The translations under genes were made by a program, and so were the position numbers. A DNA stretch of 64,000 nt, from assembly GCA_030418545.1 (NCBI GenBank), contig QAIB01000011.1, positions 103,258 to 167,257 of the forward strand, read 5' to 3'. Positions 8,594-17,589 of this stretch are shown here, piece after piece. The notes under the pieces were generated by a model. The model saw nothing but the letters and a program-made list of their open reading frames with translations. It searched no databases and was not told the DNA's origin. Numbering within the stretch: the first letter of the stretch is position 1; every line of letters starts with the position of its first letter. Origin of the DNA: Xenophilus aerolatus. Lineage in GTDB: Bacteria; Pseudomonadota; Gammaproteobacteria; Burkholderiales; Burkholderiaceae_C.

Positions 8594-9645
8594 CGAGCGT
8601 TCTGGCGACCCGGCGCACCTGGCTCCAGGGGGCCGCGGCGCTGGCCTGCCTGGGCGCGGCCGGCGCGCCGGCGCAAACACGCCCCCGGCCGGCGTCCGAT
8701 GCGCTGCCGCTGTCCTTCGGCGTGCTGCCGGTGGGCGGCGCGGTGGATTCGCGCACCAAGTGGGAGCCCTTGCTGCAGGACCTGGGCAGCGCGCTGGGCC
8801 GGCGCGTCAGTGCGCTGTCGGTGCCCAGCTACGAGGCGATGGAGCGCGCCATCGAGGCCGACCAGGTCGACATCGCCTACCTGTCGGGCAGGCTGGCGCT
8901 CAACGCCGTGCTGCGCGGGCGCATGCAGGTGGTGGCCACCGTCGAGCGCGACGCGGAGCAGGCCAATGCCCATCAGGCCCTGCTGCTGATGCGCAAGGCG
9001 CCGCCGCTCAATTCGCTCGAAGCGCTGCTGGCGGCCCCCGAGCGCTGGCGCATCGCGCGCGGCGGCCCCCGCTCGGTGTCGGGCTACATCGTGCCGCAGC
9101 TGCAGCTCTTCCTGCCGCGCGGCATCGACATCGAGACCCGCTTCGCCGGTGAACGGGTCGGCACCCACCAGGAGAACGCGCTCGCGGTGGCCAACGGCGA
9201 TGCCGACGTCGCAACCAACAACAGCACGGACCTGGAGCGCTTCCGCCAGCAGTTCCCGGTCGAGGCGGCGCGCCTGCAGGTCGTCTGGCGCTCCGAGCCC
9301 ACGCCGCCCGCGCAGATCCTCGTGCGCACCGATTGGAGCGCCGCGCAGACGCGCAGGCTGCAGGATTTCCTCACAGCCTACGGGCGCGGCAGCGATGCGC
9401 GCAGTGCCGCTCAGCGGGCGGTGCTCAAGGGCGCGCATGCCAACGCCATCCAGGGCTATGCGCTGGCCGACAACAGCGTCCTGGTGCAGGCCGCGCGTCA
9501 GCAGCACGAGCTCGCCCGCCAGCAGGCCCTCTCGGGGCAGTGGACCAGCGAGGCCGCGCGCCAGCAGCGGCTGGCGCGCCTCGACGCCGACTACGCGCGT
9601 CAGGTCGCCGCGCTCCAGCGCGATCCGCTGCGGGCCGGGAAGTAG
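8590..9645 (+). CDS. PhnD-like periplasmic binding protein, copy 2
   Basis: A 351-residue paralogue of the preceding protein. Shared blocks include SVSGYIVPQLQLFLPRGID against SVSGFIVPQLQLFLPNRIV in copy 1, and ADVATNNSTDLERF against ADVATNNTADFERF. The N-terminus (TRRTWLQGAAALACLGAAG) has a twin-arginine-like start, so either Tat or Sec export is possible. It is translationally coupled to copy 1 through ATGA. Tandem duplication with divergence suggests two ligand specificities or a heterodimer for one sensor kinase. The gene ends 143 bp before tssK. Confidence 0.82.
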   Translation: MTSVLATRRTWLQGAAALACLGAAGAPAQTRPRPASDALPLSFGVLPVGGAVDSRTKWEPLLQDLGSALGRRVSALSVPSYEAMERAIEADQVDIAYLSGRLALNAVLRGRMQVVATVERDAEQANAHQALLLMRKAPPLNSLEALLAAPERWRIARGGPRSVSGYIVPQLQLFLPRGIDIETRFAGERVGTHQENALAVANGDADVATNNSTDLERFRQQFPVEAARLQVVWRSEPTPPAQILVRTDWSAAQTRRLQDFLTAYGRGSDARSAAQRAVLKGAHANAIQGYALADNSVLVQAARQQHELARQQALSGQWTSEAARQQRLARLDADYARQVAALQRDPLRAGK

Positions 9646-9681
9646 CCGCCGGCCTCGGGCGGTGGACTAGCCCCTTCGCAT

Positions 9682-9713
9682 TAGGCCGCGCGCCGGCGGC
9701 TAGGCCGTCCGGC
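9682..9713 (+). promoter_or_regulatory. TAGGCC-type motif pair upstream of tssK
   Basis: TAGGCCGCGCGCCGGCGG at 9682 is followed by TAGGCCGTCCGGC at 9701, 76 bp before the tssK start. The second differs by one base from the minus-strand site at 5454-5442 upstream of the binding-protein/HK1 operon. A shared regulator is a plausible reading. Confidence 0.35.
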
Positions 9714-9788
9714 GGATTTGCCGCTCCCGGTTACGCCTGGAAACTCGACGCTCCTTGGCAACCCTTGCCTTTGACGGAGCGCGCGCGG

Positions 9789-11120
9789 ATGAGTTGGCGA
9801 ACAAAAGTGGTTTGGAGCGAGGGGATGCTCTTGCAGCCCCAGCACCTGCAGCAAGCCGAGCGCCATGCCGACCACGCCCGCCACGTGCTGCTGCGCGCCA
9901 CCACGCCTTACGCCTGGGGTTTTGCCGAACTCGAGATCGACGCCGCGGCGCTGAGCCTGGGCAAGCTGGCGCTGGTGCGTGCCGTCGGCGTGTTCGGCGA
10001 CGGCACGGTGTTCGACATGCCGGCCGTCGATCCGCTGCCCGAGCCCATCGACATCCCCGCCAACATGCGCGACGAGGCCGTGGTGCTGGCCCTGCCCGTG
10101 CGCCGCGCGGGCGCGCGCGAGGCCGACGCCGAAGGCTACGACGAGCTGGTGCGCCACCGCGTGCTCGAAGCCGAGGTGCCCGATTCCAACACCACCGGCG
10201 AGCGCACCGCGATGCTGCAGCTGGGCGCCCTGCACACGCGCCTGCTGCGCGCCGGCGAGGCCACCGACGCCTGGACCACGCTCAGCGTCGCGCGCGTGGT
10301 GGAGCGCCGCGTCGACAACCAGGTGCAGCTGCACCGCGGCCTGGTACCGCCGCTGCTGCACGTGGCGGGCCATGCGGTGGTGCGCGGCTGGGTCGACGAA
10401 CTGCTGGGCCTGCTGCGTCAGCGCGCCGAAGCGCTTGCCGGCCGCATGACGCAGGGCGGCACCGGCGGCGTCGCCGAGATCGCGGATTTCCTGCTGCTGC
10501 AGACCGTGAACCGCTACGAGCCGCTGTTCGCGCACTTCACCCGCAGCGCCGCCCTGCACCCGCTGCACTTCTACGAAGAGGCGCTGCAGCTCGCGGGCGA
10601 CCTCGGCACCTTTCGCGATGCGCGGCGCTCGGCGCGCTTCGGCCCCTACGTGCACGACGACCTGGAGGCCACCTTCCGTCCGGTGATGGACGACCTGCGC
10701 CGCAGCCTGTCGATGGTGCTGGAGCAATCGGCCATCCGCATCGAACTGCACGACCGCAAGCACGGCGTGCGCGTGGCACTGATTCCCGACGTCGACCTGC
10801 AGCGCAACGCCACTTTCGTCTTGGCCGTGCAGTCGCAGATGGCGGCCGAGGCGCTGCGCGCGCGCTTTCCCACGCAGGTCAAGATCGGCCCGGTAGAGCG
10901 CATCCGCGACCTGGTCAACCTGCAGCTGCCGGGCGTCACGCTCACGCCCATGCCGGTGGCGCCGCGGCAGATCCCTTTCCACACGGGTGCCAACTACTTC
11001 GAGCTGGAGACGCGCAACAGCGAGTTGTGGCGGCAGCTGGAGCAGTCGGGGGGGATGGCGATGCATATCGCGGGGGACTTCCCGGGGCTGGACCTGGCGT
11101 TCTGGGCGATTCGGTCATGA
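9789..11120 (+). CDS. tssK: T6SS baseplate subunit TssK
   Basis: A 443-residue protein, normal for TssK, which links the baseplate to the TssJLM membrane complex. The N-terminus MSWRTKVVWSEGMLLQPQHL and the block HPLHFYEEALQLAGDL are characteristic, as is the C-terminal IPFHTGANYFELE. Start at 9789 because it gives the conserved N-terminus; GGAG lies about 12 bp upstream. It opens the plus-strand T6SS block but is cut off from tssL by 760 bp that hold a large palindromic repeat, so tssK may form its own transcript. Confidence 0.96.
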   Translation: MSWRTKVVWSEGMLLQPQHLQQAERHADHARHVLLRATTPYAWGFAELEIDAAALSLGKLALVRAVGVFGDGTVFDMPAVDPLPEPIDIPANMRDEAVVLALPVRRAGAREADAEGYDELVRHRVLEAEVPDSNTTGERTAMLQLGALHTRLLRAGEATDAWTTLSVARVVERRVDNQVQLHRGLVPPLLHVAGHAVVRGWVDELLGLLRQRAEALAGRMTQGGTGGVAEIADFLLLQTVNRYEPLFAHFTRSAALHPLHFYEEALQLAGDLGTFRDARRSARFGPYVHDDLEATFRPVMDDLRRSLSMVLEQSAIRIELHDRKHGVRVALIPDVDLQRNATFVLAVQSQMAAEALRARFPTQVKIGPVERIRDLVNLQLPGVTLTPMPVAPRQIPFHTGANYFELETRNSELWRQLEQSGGMAMHIAGDFPGLDLAFWAIRS

Positions 11121-11217
11121 AGGCGGGGCGGCTTCTGTCTTGCTCCCTCTCCCTCTTGGAGAGAGGTGGTGTGAGGGCTTGCAGGTATTCGCCTTGGCCT
11201 CGCGGTCTGTTTTCGAG

Positions 11218-11796
11218 CAGGAGCCGGGATGTGCGCCCGGCGGCGCACCTACTTTCTTTTGCTTCGCCAAAAGAAAGTAGGCAAAGAAAAGGCGACCCTG
11301 CTGGCTGCGACCCTCCGCTTCGCTGCGGGCAACCTGCGCCGCGACGCTGTCGGGGTGCGCTGCAGAACTCGCTACGCGCTTCGCGCTGCGCTCGAACAGC
11401 TGCAGCGAGTCAGATGACGAAGCAGCTGTTGCCGCGCGCGGCACAGCTGCCACCCCGCCAGCGCCACGTCGCAGGCGCATCCAGAAGGGACCCACCAGAA
11501 CGGGCCATCGCTTCGCTCGGCCCTCGGAAAAACAAAGAACAAGGACAAGGCTGCGCAGCAGCCTTGTTGACCCTGGTCCCCTCTGTATGCGCCGAGGAGC
11601 GCAGCGGCTGGCGGAAAGAGGGCCGCGCATGTTTGAGCGAAGCGAGTTTGCGCGGACCCCGCCAGCCGCGAGCACCGCAGGTTGCCCGTAGCGAAGCGAA
11701 GGGACGCAGACAGTGGGGTCGCCTTTCTTTTGCCTACTTTTCTTTGGCGAGACAAAGAAAAGTAGGTCGCCCGCCGGGGCGACATCCCGGCTCCTG
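11218..11796. repeat. 579-bp imperfect palindromic non-coding element between tssK and tssL
   Basis: The whole 11121-11880 gap has no credible gene. The outer ends are inverted copies: CAGGAGCCGGGATGT (11218) against ACATCCCGGCTCCTG (11782-11796). Inside each end sits a perfect 14-bp hairpin, 11248-11261/11268-11281 and 11733-11746/11753-11766, with matching arms CCTACTTTCTTTTG and CCTACTTTTCTTTG. Farther in, CGCTTCGCTGCGGGCAACCT (from 11316) is matched inverted near 11678-11697. A smaller inverted pair AACAGCTGC/GCAGCTGTT is at 11396/11423. No transposase is present, so it looks like a MITE-like or REP-derived element. The flank at 11135-11185 (CCCTCTCCCTCTTGGAGAGA) looks like another repeat. 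Confidence 0.8.
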
Positions 11797-11880
11797 CCGC
11801 GGCACGCCCAGCAAGGCCAATGCAGAGCCCCTTCTTTGCAACGCGCAGAAGGTCCAACCCCTCACCGAGGCCACCGGATC

Positions 11881-13233
11881 ATGAGCACCCCCGATCCCTT
11901 CGCCGCCTTCGAATCCGAGCGCACGGTCATCAAGCCCAAGCCGCGCTCGCCCGGCGGCTCGGCACCGCCACCGATGCCCATCCCGGCGGCCGCCGCCGAG
12001 CCGCTGCCCGCCGAGCTGGGCGACCTCGGCCTGCTCAACCCGCTGGTGTCGGCCGCCGGCCGGCTGCTGGTGCTGATGGGCAAGCTGCGCAACCTGGTGC
12101 AGCAGCCCAACGTGTCCGCCCTGCGCGCATCGACGGCAGAAGCGGTGCAGCAGTTCGACGCCGCCGCGCGGCGCGCGGGCGCGTCGAACGAGTCGGTGCT
12201 CGCCGCGCGCTACATCCTGTGCACCGCCCTCGACGAGGCCGTCGCCAACACGCCCTGGGGCGTGCAGGCCGGCTGGAACAAGCAGAGCCTGCTGGTGCAG
12301 TTCCACAACGAGACCTGGGGCGGCGAGAAGGTCTTCCAGCTGCTGGCCAAGCTGGCGCAGGACGTGCCCAGGCACCGCGACCTGCTCGAACTCATCTACT
12401 GCGTGCTGGCCCTCGGTTTCGAGGGCCGCTACCGCGTGCTCGACAACGGCAAGGCGCAGCTCGACACGGTGCGCCAGCGCCTGGGCGACCTGATCCGCAA
12501 GGAGCGGCCCGCGGTCGAGCCGGCGCTCTCGCCGCACTGGCGCGGGCAGGGCGGCGGCACGGCGCGCCTGCGCGAGTCGGTCCCGCTGTGGGTCATCGGC
12601 GCGGGCCTGTTGCTGCTGCTGGCCCTGAGCTGGTTCGCGCTTCGCATCTGGCTCAACAACCGCTCCGACACCACCTGGTCGCAGCTCGCGGGGCTGCGCA
12701 TGCCCAACGTGCAGATCGCGCCGCCCGCGCCGCCGGCCAAGGTGCCGCGCCTCGCGCGCTTCCTCGAACCCGAGGTGCGCCAGGGCCTGGTCACCGTCAC
12801 CGACGAGGCCGACCGCTCGGTGGTGCGCCTGCGCGGCGACGCGTTCTTCGCCTCGGGCAGCGCCGAGCCGATGGCCGCCTCGATGCCGGTGCTGGTGCGC
12901 ATCGGCCAGGCGCTGGCCGAGGTCAAGGGCGACGTGCTCATCACCGGCCACTCCGACAACCAGCCGATCCGCTCGCTGCGCTACCCGTCGAACTGGCACC
13001 TGTCCACGGCGCGCGCCGACGCGGTGAAGACGGCCCTCACGAGCCTGGTCGACCCGGCCCGCATGAAGGCCGAGGGCAAGGCCGACGCCGAGCCGGTGGC
13101 CGCCAACGACACGCCGGCCAACCGCGCGCGCAACCGCCGGGTGGACATCGTGCTGCTGACCGAGCCGGAACGCATCGCGTCGTCACCACCGCCCGCGGCA
13201 CCGGCTGCCCCCACTCCGGGAGCTCCGCGATGA
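11881..13233 (+). CDS. tssL: T6SS membrane protein TssL with OmpA-like peptidoglycan-binding domain
   Basis: A 450-residue inner-membrane component of the TssJLM trans-envelope complex. Residues 1-45 are a Pro/Ala-rich cytosolic tail. A DotU/IcmH domain follows (about 48-215, including CTALDEAVANTPWG and LVQFHNETWGGEKVF), then one membrane helix (about 235-260, LWVIGAGLLLLLALSWFAL). An OmpA-like periplasmic domain (about 310-435) carries VLITGHSDNQPI and NRARNRRVDIVL for peptidoglycan anchoring. Start ATG 11881 gives the usual N-terminal length. A 28-codon frame bridges to tssM. Confidence 0.96.
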   Translation: MSTPDPFAAFESERTVIKPKPRSPGGSAPPPMPIPAAAAEPLPAELGDLGLLNPLVSAAGRLLVLMGKLRNLVQQPNVSALRASTAEAVQQFDAAARRAGASNESVLAARYILCTALDEAVANTPWGVQAGWNKQSLLVQFHNETWGGEKVFQLLAKLAQDVPRHRDLLELIYCVLALGFEGRYRVLDNGKAQLDTVRQRLGDLIRKERPAVEPALSPHWRGQGGGTARLRESVPLWVIGAGLLLLLALSWFALRIWLNNRSDTTWSQLAGLRMPNVQIAPPAPPAKVPRLARFLEPEVRQGLVTVTDEADRSVVRLRGDAFFASGSAEPMAASMPVLVRIGQALAEVKGDVLITGHSDNQPIRSLRYPSNWHLSTARADAVKTALTSLVDPARMKAEGKADAEPVAANDTPANRARNRRVDIVLLTEPERIASSPPPAAPAAPTPGAPR

Positions 13234-13316
13234 AACAGTGCCCCCACGCTCCCCACTCCGTGTGGTCGCTGCCCCCCGAGGGGGCGGCTTTTCATCTTGG
13301 GACGGCCCGGCGATGA
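13230..13316 (+). CDS. 28-codon bridging frame between tssL and tssM (repeat-derived, doubtful gene)
   Basis: The frame starts at an ATG overlapping the tssL stop (ATGA) and ends in a TGA overlapping the tssM ATG (ATGA), filling the gap exactly. Its product begins MKQCPHAPHSVWSLPPEG. The DNA is a repeat-like segment with the hairpin GCCCCC/GGGGGC, so a functional peptide is unlikely, but ribosomes could pass through it and keep tssM coupled to tssL. Two similar bridges occur at 38804-38899 and 41055-41168. Confidence 0.25.
   Translation: MKQCPHAPHSVWSLPPEGAAFHLGTARR
13241..13312 (+). repeat. intergenic repeat-like segment before tssM
   Basis: Sequence of the kind CCCCCACGCTCCCCACTCCG, then the hairpin 13271-13276/13280-13285 (GCCCCC cga GGGGGC), ending GGGACGGCCCGGCG just before the tssM ATG. 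I recall similar intergenic sequences in Comamonadaceae, but only one copy is in this window, so its repeat nature rests on memory rather than on comparison here. Confidence 0.45.
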
Positions 13317-16300
13317 AGAAGGTGTTTCGTTTCCTGTTCCACCCCCTGCTGCTCACGGTGCTGGCGCTGCTCGTCCTGGGTCTGCTGATCTGGTGGATCG
13401 GCCCGCTGGTCAGGATCGGCGAGAAGGCACCGCTGGAGAGCGAGCTCGCGCGCGCCATCCTCATCGGCGCGATCGTGCTGCTGGTGGTGCTGCGCGCGCT
13501 GCTGCGACGCTGGCGTGTGCGGCGCGCGAGCCAGCACCTGACCGACGGCCTGATGAAGGCGCCGACGGTGAAGACCGCGGCCCCGGAGAACGGCGAGCAG
13601 AAGATCCTCGGCGACCGCTTCTCCGAGGCCATCGCCACGCTCAAGAAGATGCGCCTGCATGCCGCTGGCAAGAAGCCGGGCCTGCGCGACTGGCTCTCGC
13701 TCTCGGGCGGCAGCTACCTGTACGACCTGCCCTGGTATGTCTTCATCGGCGCGCCGGGCTCGGGCAAGACGACGGCGCTGGTCAACTCGGGCCTGTCCTT
13801 CCCGCTGGCCGAGAAGTTCGGCCCCGGCGCGATCCGCGGCGTCGGGGGCACGCGCAACTGCGACTGGTGGTTCACCGACGAGGCGGTGCTCATCGACACG
13901 GCCGGCCGCTACACCACGCAGGACAGCCACCAGAGCGAGGACAAGAGCGCCTGGGACGGCTTCCTGGGCCTGCTCAAGAAGGCGCGCCCGCGCAGGCCGC
14001 TCAACGGCGTGTTTCTCACCGTCAGCGTGGCCGACCTGCTGAGCCAGGGCGTGGAGGCGCGCAGCGCACTGGCCGCATCGATCCGCGCGCGCCTGCTCGA
14101 ACTCGACGAGCGTCTCACCACCCGCCTGCCGGTCTATGTGCTCGTGACCAAGAGCGACCTGCTGTACGGCTTCACCGACTACTTCGCCGACCTGGGCAAG
14201 GAGCAGCGCGCGCAGGTCTTCGGCTTCACATTGCCACCGGAGGAGGGCACGCAGCTTTCCGAGCACGGCCTCAACGCGCCTTTCCAGCGCGAGTTCGCGC
14301 TGCTGCACGACCGCGTCAACAACGGGCTGATCGAGCGCATGCAGCAGGAGACCGACGGCACGCGGCGCGCGGCCATCTTCGGCTTCCCGGCACAGTTCGC
14401 GTCCATCGGCCCCGTGCTGCAGGACCTGCTCGACCAGGTCTTCACCGGCTCGCGCTTCGCGCAGCCGCCGTGGGTGCGGGGCGTGTACTTCACCAGCGGC
14501 ACGCAGGAAGGCAGCCCGATCGACCGCGTGATGGGCAGCCTGGCGCGCAGCTTCGGGCTCGAACGCGCCATCCTCGCGCCGCAGAAGAGCAGCGGCCGCA
14601 GCTACTTCCTCACCACGCTGCTCAAGGACGTGGTGTTCCCCGAACAGCGGCTCGCGGGTGCCGACGTGAAGCTGGAGCGCCGCCGCCACGCGCTGCGCCT
14701 GGCGGGGATGACGGCGATGCTGCTCGTCACCGCCGGCCTGCTCGCCGGCTGGGGCTACAGCGCCTGGCAGAACCTCGCGTACGTGAAGTCGGTCGAGGCC
14801 AGGGTCGAACCCGCGCGCCAACAGCTTGCGGCCTTGCCGGCACAGACGCAGAACCTGGTGCAGGTCGCGCCCGTGCTGCAGGGCCTGCGCGACATCTGGA
14901 AGACGCCGCTCAACCGGCAGGGCGACGAACCCTTCTCGATGACGCTGGGCCTGTACCAGGGCGACAAGCTCGACGCCGCCGCGCAGACCGCGCATCAGCG
15001 CGCGCTCAACGAGGCCTTCCTGCCGCAGCTGGCCAAGCGCATCGAGGACCAGCTGCGCACCGCGCAGAAGGACAACCTGGAGTTCACCTACGAGGCGCTC
15101 AAGAGCTACCTCATGATCCATCAGCCGGAGCACTTCGACGCCGAGGCGCTCAAGGCCTGGATCACGCTGGACTGGGCGCGCAGCCTGGACCGCGGCATCC
15201 CCGAGGACCAGCGCAGGCTGCTGGAGGACCAGCTCGACATCCTGATCGCGCAGGGCCCGCCGCGCGCACCGCTCAAGATGGACGAGAACCTGGTGCGCAG
15301 CGTGCGCGCGCTGCTGGCCAGCTACCCGACCGAGCAGCGCATCTTCAGCCGCCTCAAGCGCCAGCGCCTGGGCAAGGACGTGCCCAACTTCAGCATCGCC
15401 GCCGCCACCGGGCCCTCGGGGCCCCTGGTGTTCGAGCGGCCCAGCGGCAAGCCGCTGACCGAAGGCGTGCCGGGCATGTTCACCTACGACGGCTACCACA
15501 AGCGCTTCCAGAACGAGGTGGTCGTGGTCACCGGCCTCATCGCCGCCGAGGACCCGTGGGTGCTGGGGCAGGGCACCGGCGCGGCCGACCGCCTGCGCGA
15601 TGCGGCGGCGCTGGGCGAGCTCACCGACCGCGTGCGCCGCCTGTACCTGCAGGAGTACGTCAAGGTGTGGGAGGCGATGCTTGCCGACGTGCGGCTGATC
15701 CGCGTGTCGGGCCTGGAGAAGAACATCGAGATCGCGCGCATTCTCTCGGGCGCCGATTCGCCGCTGGCCAACTTCCTGCGCGCCGTGGTCAAGGAAACCA
15801 CGCTCACGCCGAAGGACGGCGACAAGTCGGCCGTGGGCAAGGCGGCCGAAACGGTGCGCAACACGCGCAAGGGCCTGGAAGAGCTCTTCGGCGGCGGCGA
15901 CGCGAACCGGCAGCAGCTGGCCCCGGGCAAGCGCATCGAAAGCATCGTCGACGACCGCTTCGAATCGCTGCGCCGGCTGGTGGTGTCGCCCACGCCGGGT
16001 GGCCCGGCGCCGCTGGACGATGCGCTCAAGCTCTTCAACGAGGTCTACGTCTACCTCACCGCGGTCGACACCGCCGTCAAGAGCCGCACCTCGCCGCCGC
16101 CCGGCGACGTGGCAGGCAAGCTCAAGTCCGATGCGGGCCGGCTGCCCGAGCCGGTGCGCTCGATGGTCGAGAACCTCAGCACCAGCGGCGCCGCGCAGGC
16201 CCGCGTGGCCGAGCGCGGCAACCTGAGCCAGGACCTGCGGCCGGTCACCGAGTTCTGCCAGCGCGCCATCACGGGCCGCTACCCCTTCGTCGAGTCGAGC

Positions 16301-16915
16301 AGCCGCGACGTACTGCCCGAGGACTTCGGCCAGATGTTCGGCCCCGGCGGCATGATGGACGACTTCTTCCAGAAGCGCCTCGCGCAACTGGTCGACACCA
16401 GCCGCCGCCCCTGGCGCTACAAGCCGGTGGCGGAGCAGGGCGCGATTTCCACCTCGGCGCTGCAGCAGTTCGAGCGCGCCGACCTGATCAAGCAGGTCTT
16501 CTTCCGCGGCGGTGGCCGCGGCCCGGCGATGCGCCTGGACTTCAAGCCGGTCGAGCTCGATGCGGGCATCACCCAGTTCACGCTCGACGTCGACGGCCAG
16601 CTCGTGAAGTACGCGCACGGCCCGATCGTGCCCATGACCGTGCAGTGGCCCGGCCCGCGCAACACCAACCAGGTGCGCATCACCGTGCAGCCGCCGACGG
16701 CCGGCGGCACCTCGGGCCAGGTCACCGAAGGGCCGTGGGCGCTGTTCAAGATGCTCGACCGCGGCCAGCTCGCCTCGGGCGACGGGCCGGAGAAATTCCT
16801 CATCACCTTCCAGCTCGACGCGCGCCGCGCCAAGTTCGAGGTCACGACCAACAGCGTGCAGCACCCGATCCGCCTGAAGGAGCTGCGCGAGTTCTCCTGC
16901 CCGGAGGGCTTGTGA
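13313..16915 (+). CDS. tssM: T6SS membrane complex subunit TssM (IcmF family)
   Basis: A 1200-residue inner-membrane protein. Two N-terminal membrane helices (about 7-30 and 45-64) precede a cytosolic NTPase domain with intact Walker A GAPGSGKTTAL (about 146) and DTAGRY (Walker B region). A third helix is near 461-485 (LAGMTAMLLVTAGLLAGWGY). The rest is the large periplasmic domain that contacts TssJ, ending with the C-terminal TssM fold (WPGPRNTNQVRITVQPP). Start at MKKVFRF (13313), just after a repeat; an upstream in-frame extension of 25 codons is repeat DNA. The stop overlaps the tagF GTG start. Confidence 0.97.
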   Translation: MKKVFRFLFHPLLLTVLALLVLGLLIWWIGPLVRIGEKAPLESELARAILIGAIVLLVVLRALLRRWRVRRASQHLTDGLMKAPTVKTAAPENGEQKILGDRFSEAIATLKKMRLHAAGKKPGLRDWLSLSGGSYLYDLPWYVFIGAPGSGKTTALVNSGLSFPLAEKFGPGAIRGVGGTRNCDWWFTDEAVLIDTAGRYTTQDSHQSEDKSAWDGFLGLLKKARPRRPLNGVFLTVSVADLLSQGVEARSALAASIRARLLELDERLTTRLPVYVLVTKSDLLYGFTDYFADLGKEQRAQVFGFTLPPEEGTQLSEHGLNAPFQREFALLHDRVNNGLIERMQQETDGTRRAAIFGFPAQFASIGPVLQDLLDQVFTGSRFAQPPWVRGVYFTSGTQEGSPIDRVMGSLARSFGLERAILAPQKSSGRSYFLTTLLKDVVFPEQRLAGADVKLERRRHALRLAGMTAMLLVTAGLLAGWGYSAWQNLAYVKSVEARVEPARQQLAALPAQTQNLVQVAPVLQGLRDIWKTPLNRQGDEPFSMTLGLYQGDKLDAAAQTAHQRALNEAFLPQLAKRIEDQLRTAQKDNLEFTYEALKSYLMIHQPEHFDAEALKAWITLDWARSLDRGIPEDQRRLLEDQLDILIAQGPPRAPLKMDENLVRSVRALLASYPTEQRIFSRLKRQRLGKDVPNFSIAAATGPSGPLVFERPSGKPLTEGVPGMFTYDGYHKRFQNEVVVVTGLIAAEDPWVLGQGTGAADRLRDAAALGELTDRVRRLYLQEYVKVWEAMLADVRLIRVSGLEKNIEIARILSGADSPLANFLRAVVKETTLTPKDGDKSAVGKAAETVRNTRKGLEELFGGGDANRQQLAPGKRIESIVDDRFESLRRLVVSPTPGGPAPLDDALKLFNEVYVYLTAVDTAVKSRTSPPPGDVAGKLKSDAGRLPEPVRSMVENLSTSGAAQARVAERGNLSQDLRPVTEFCQRAITGRYPFVESSSRDVLPEDFGQMFGPGGMMDDFFQKRLAQLVDTSRRPWRYKPVAEQGAISTSALQQFERADLIKQVFFRGGGRGPAMRLDFKPVELDAGITQFTLDVDGQLVKYAHGPIVPMTVQWPGPRNTNQVRITVQPPTAGGTSGQVTEGPWALFKMLDRGQLASGDGPEKFLITFQLDARRAKFEVTTNSVQHPIRLKELREFSCPEGL

Positions 16916-17589
16916 CGGGGCTGGACGGCATCCTCTCGGACCCGGCCGCGCTGCCGGGCTGGTTCGGCAAGCTGCCCGGCATGGGCGACTTCGCGCACCG
17001 CCGCCTGCCCGAGGCCTTCCGTGCGCGCTGGGATCAGTGGCTGCAGCACGGGATGATGCAGCTGCGCCTTCGTCACGAGGACTGGACGGCGCGCTACCTG
17101 GAAGGGCCGGTGTGGTTCTTCGCGCTGGCGCAGGACGTGGCCGGCCCGGCATGCTGGGTGGGCGTCGTCATGCCCTCGGTCGACGGCGTGGGCCGCTACT
17201 TTCCCTTCGCCGTGGCCTGCGAGCTGCGCCGGCCTTGGCAGGCCCTGCCGGCTGCAGCCTGGCCAGCCCTGCACCGCTGGTGGCAGCGTGCGGCGCAGGC
17301 GGCCCTGGAAGGCCTGGACCAGGACCAGGACGCGGCGCGCTTCGACGACACGCTGGCACGCCTGTTCGCCGACGCCGAAGACGCCGTCCGGCCGGACGCG
17401 CCCGGCCCGGCACCCGCCTGGCCCACGGGCGGCCAGTCGCTGTGGCTCACGCACCCCGGCGGCGAGGGTCAGCGCCTGCTGAGTGCGGGGCTGCCGCGCG
17501 AGGAGCGCTTCGACCTGCTCTTCGCCAGCGCCCAGGCGCCCGCGGCGCCAGGCGATGCCGAGGCGGTGGACAAGGTGGACCCGACGTGA
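16912..17589 (+). CDS. tagF: T6SS-associated protein TagF
   Basis: A 225-residue cytosolic protein. The N-terminus GWFGKLPGMGDFAHRRLP is the signature of the TagF/DUF2094 family. TagF holds T6SS inactive post-translationally in systems with a threonine-phosphorylation pathway. Start is GTG at 16912, overlapping the tssM stop (GTGA); the stop in turn overlaps the GTG of the kinase gene. In some genomes TagF is fused to PppA; here they are separate. Its neighbours (kinase at 17586, pppA at 43016, FHA gene at 41165) make up the full control set. Confidence 0.93.
   Translation: MTGLDGILSDPAALPGWFGKLPGMGDFAHRRLPEAFRARWDQWLQHGMMQLRLRHEDWTARYLEGPVWFFALAQDVAGPACWVGVVMPSVDGVGRYFPFAVACELRRPWQALPAAAWPALHRWWQRAAQAALEGLDQDQDAARFDDTLARLFADAEDAVRPDAPGPAPAWPTGGQSLWLTHPGGEGQRLLSAGLPREERFDLLFASAQAPAAPGDAEAVDKVDPT

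Noticed and set aside
9756..9768. Possible sigma-54 promoter upstream of tssK (TGGCAACCCTTGC)
   Set aside because: The GG and GC pairs are two bases too close for the -24/-12 spacing.
13292..17152. Very long open frame (over 1200 codons) antisense to tssM
   Set aside because: High GC and the codon pattern of tssM make the opposite frame open; its product is low-complexity Arg/Ala/His and unlike any protein.
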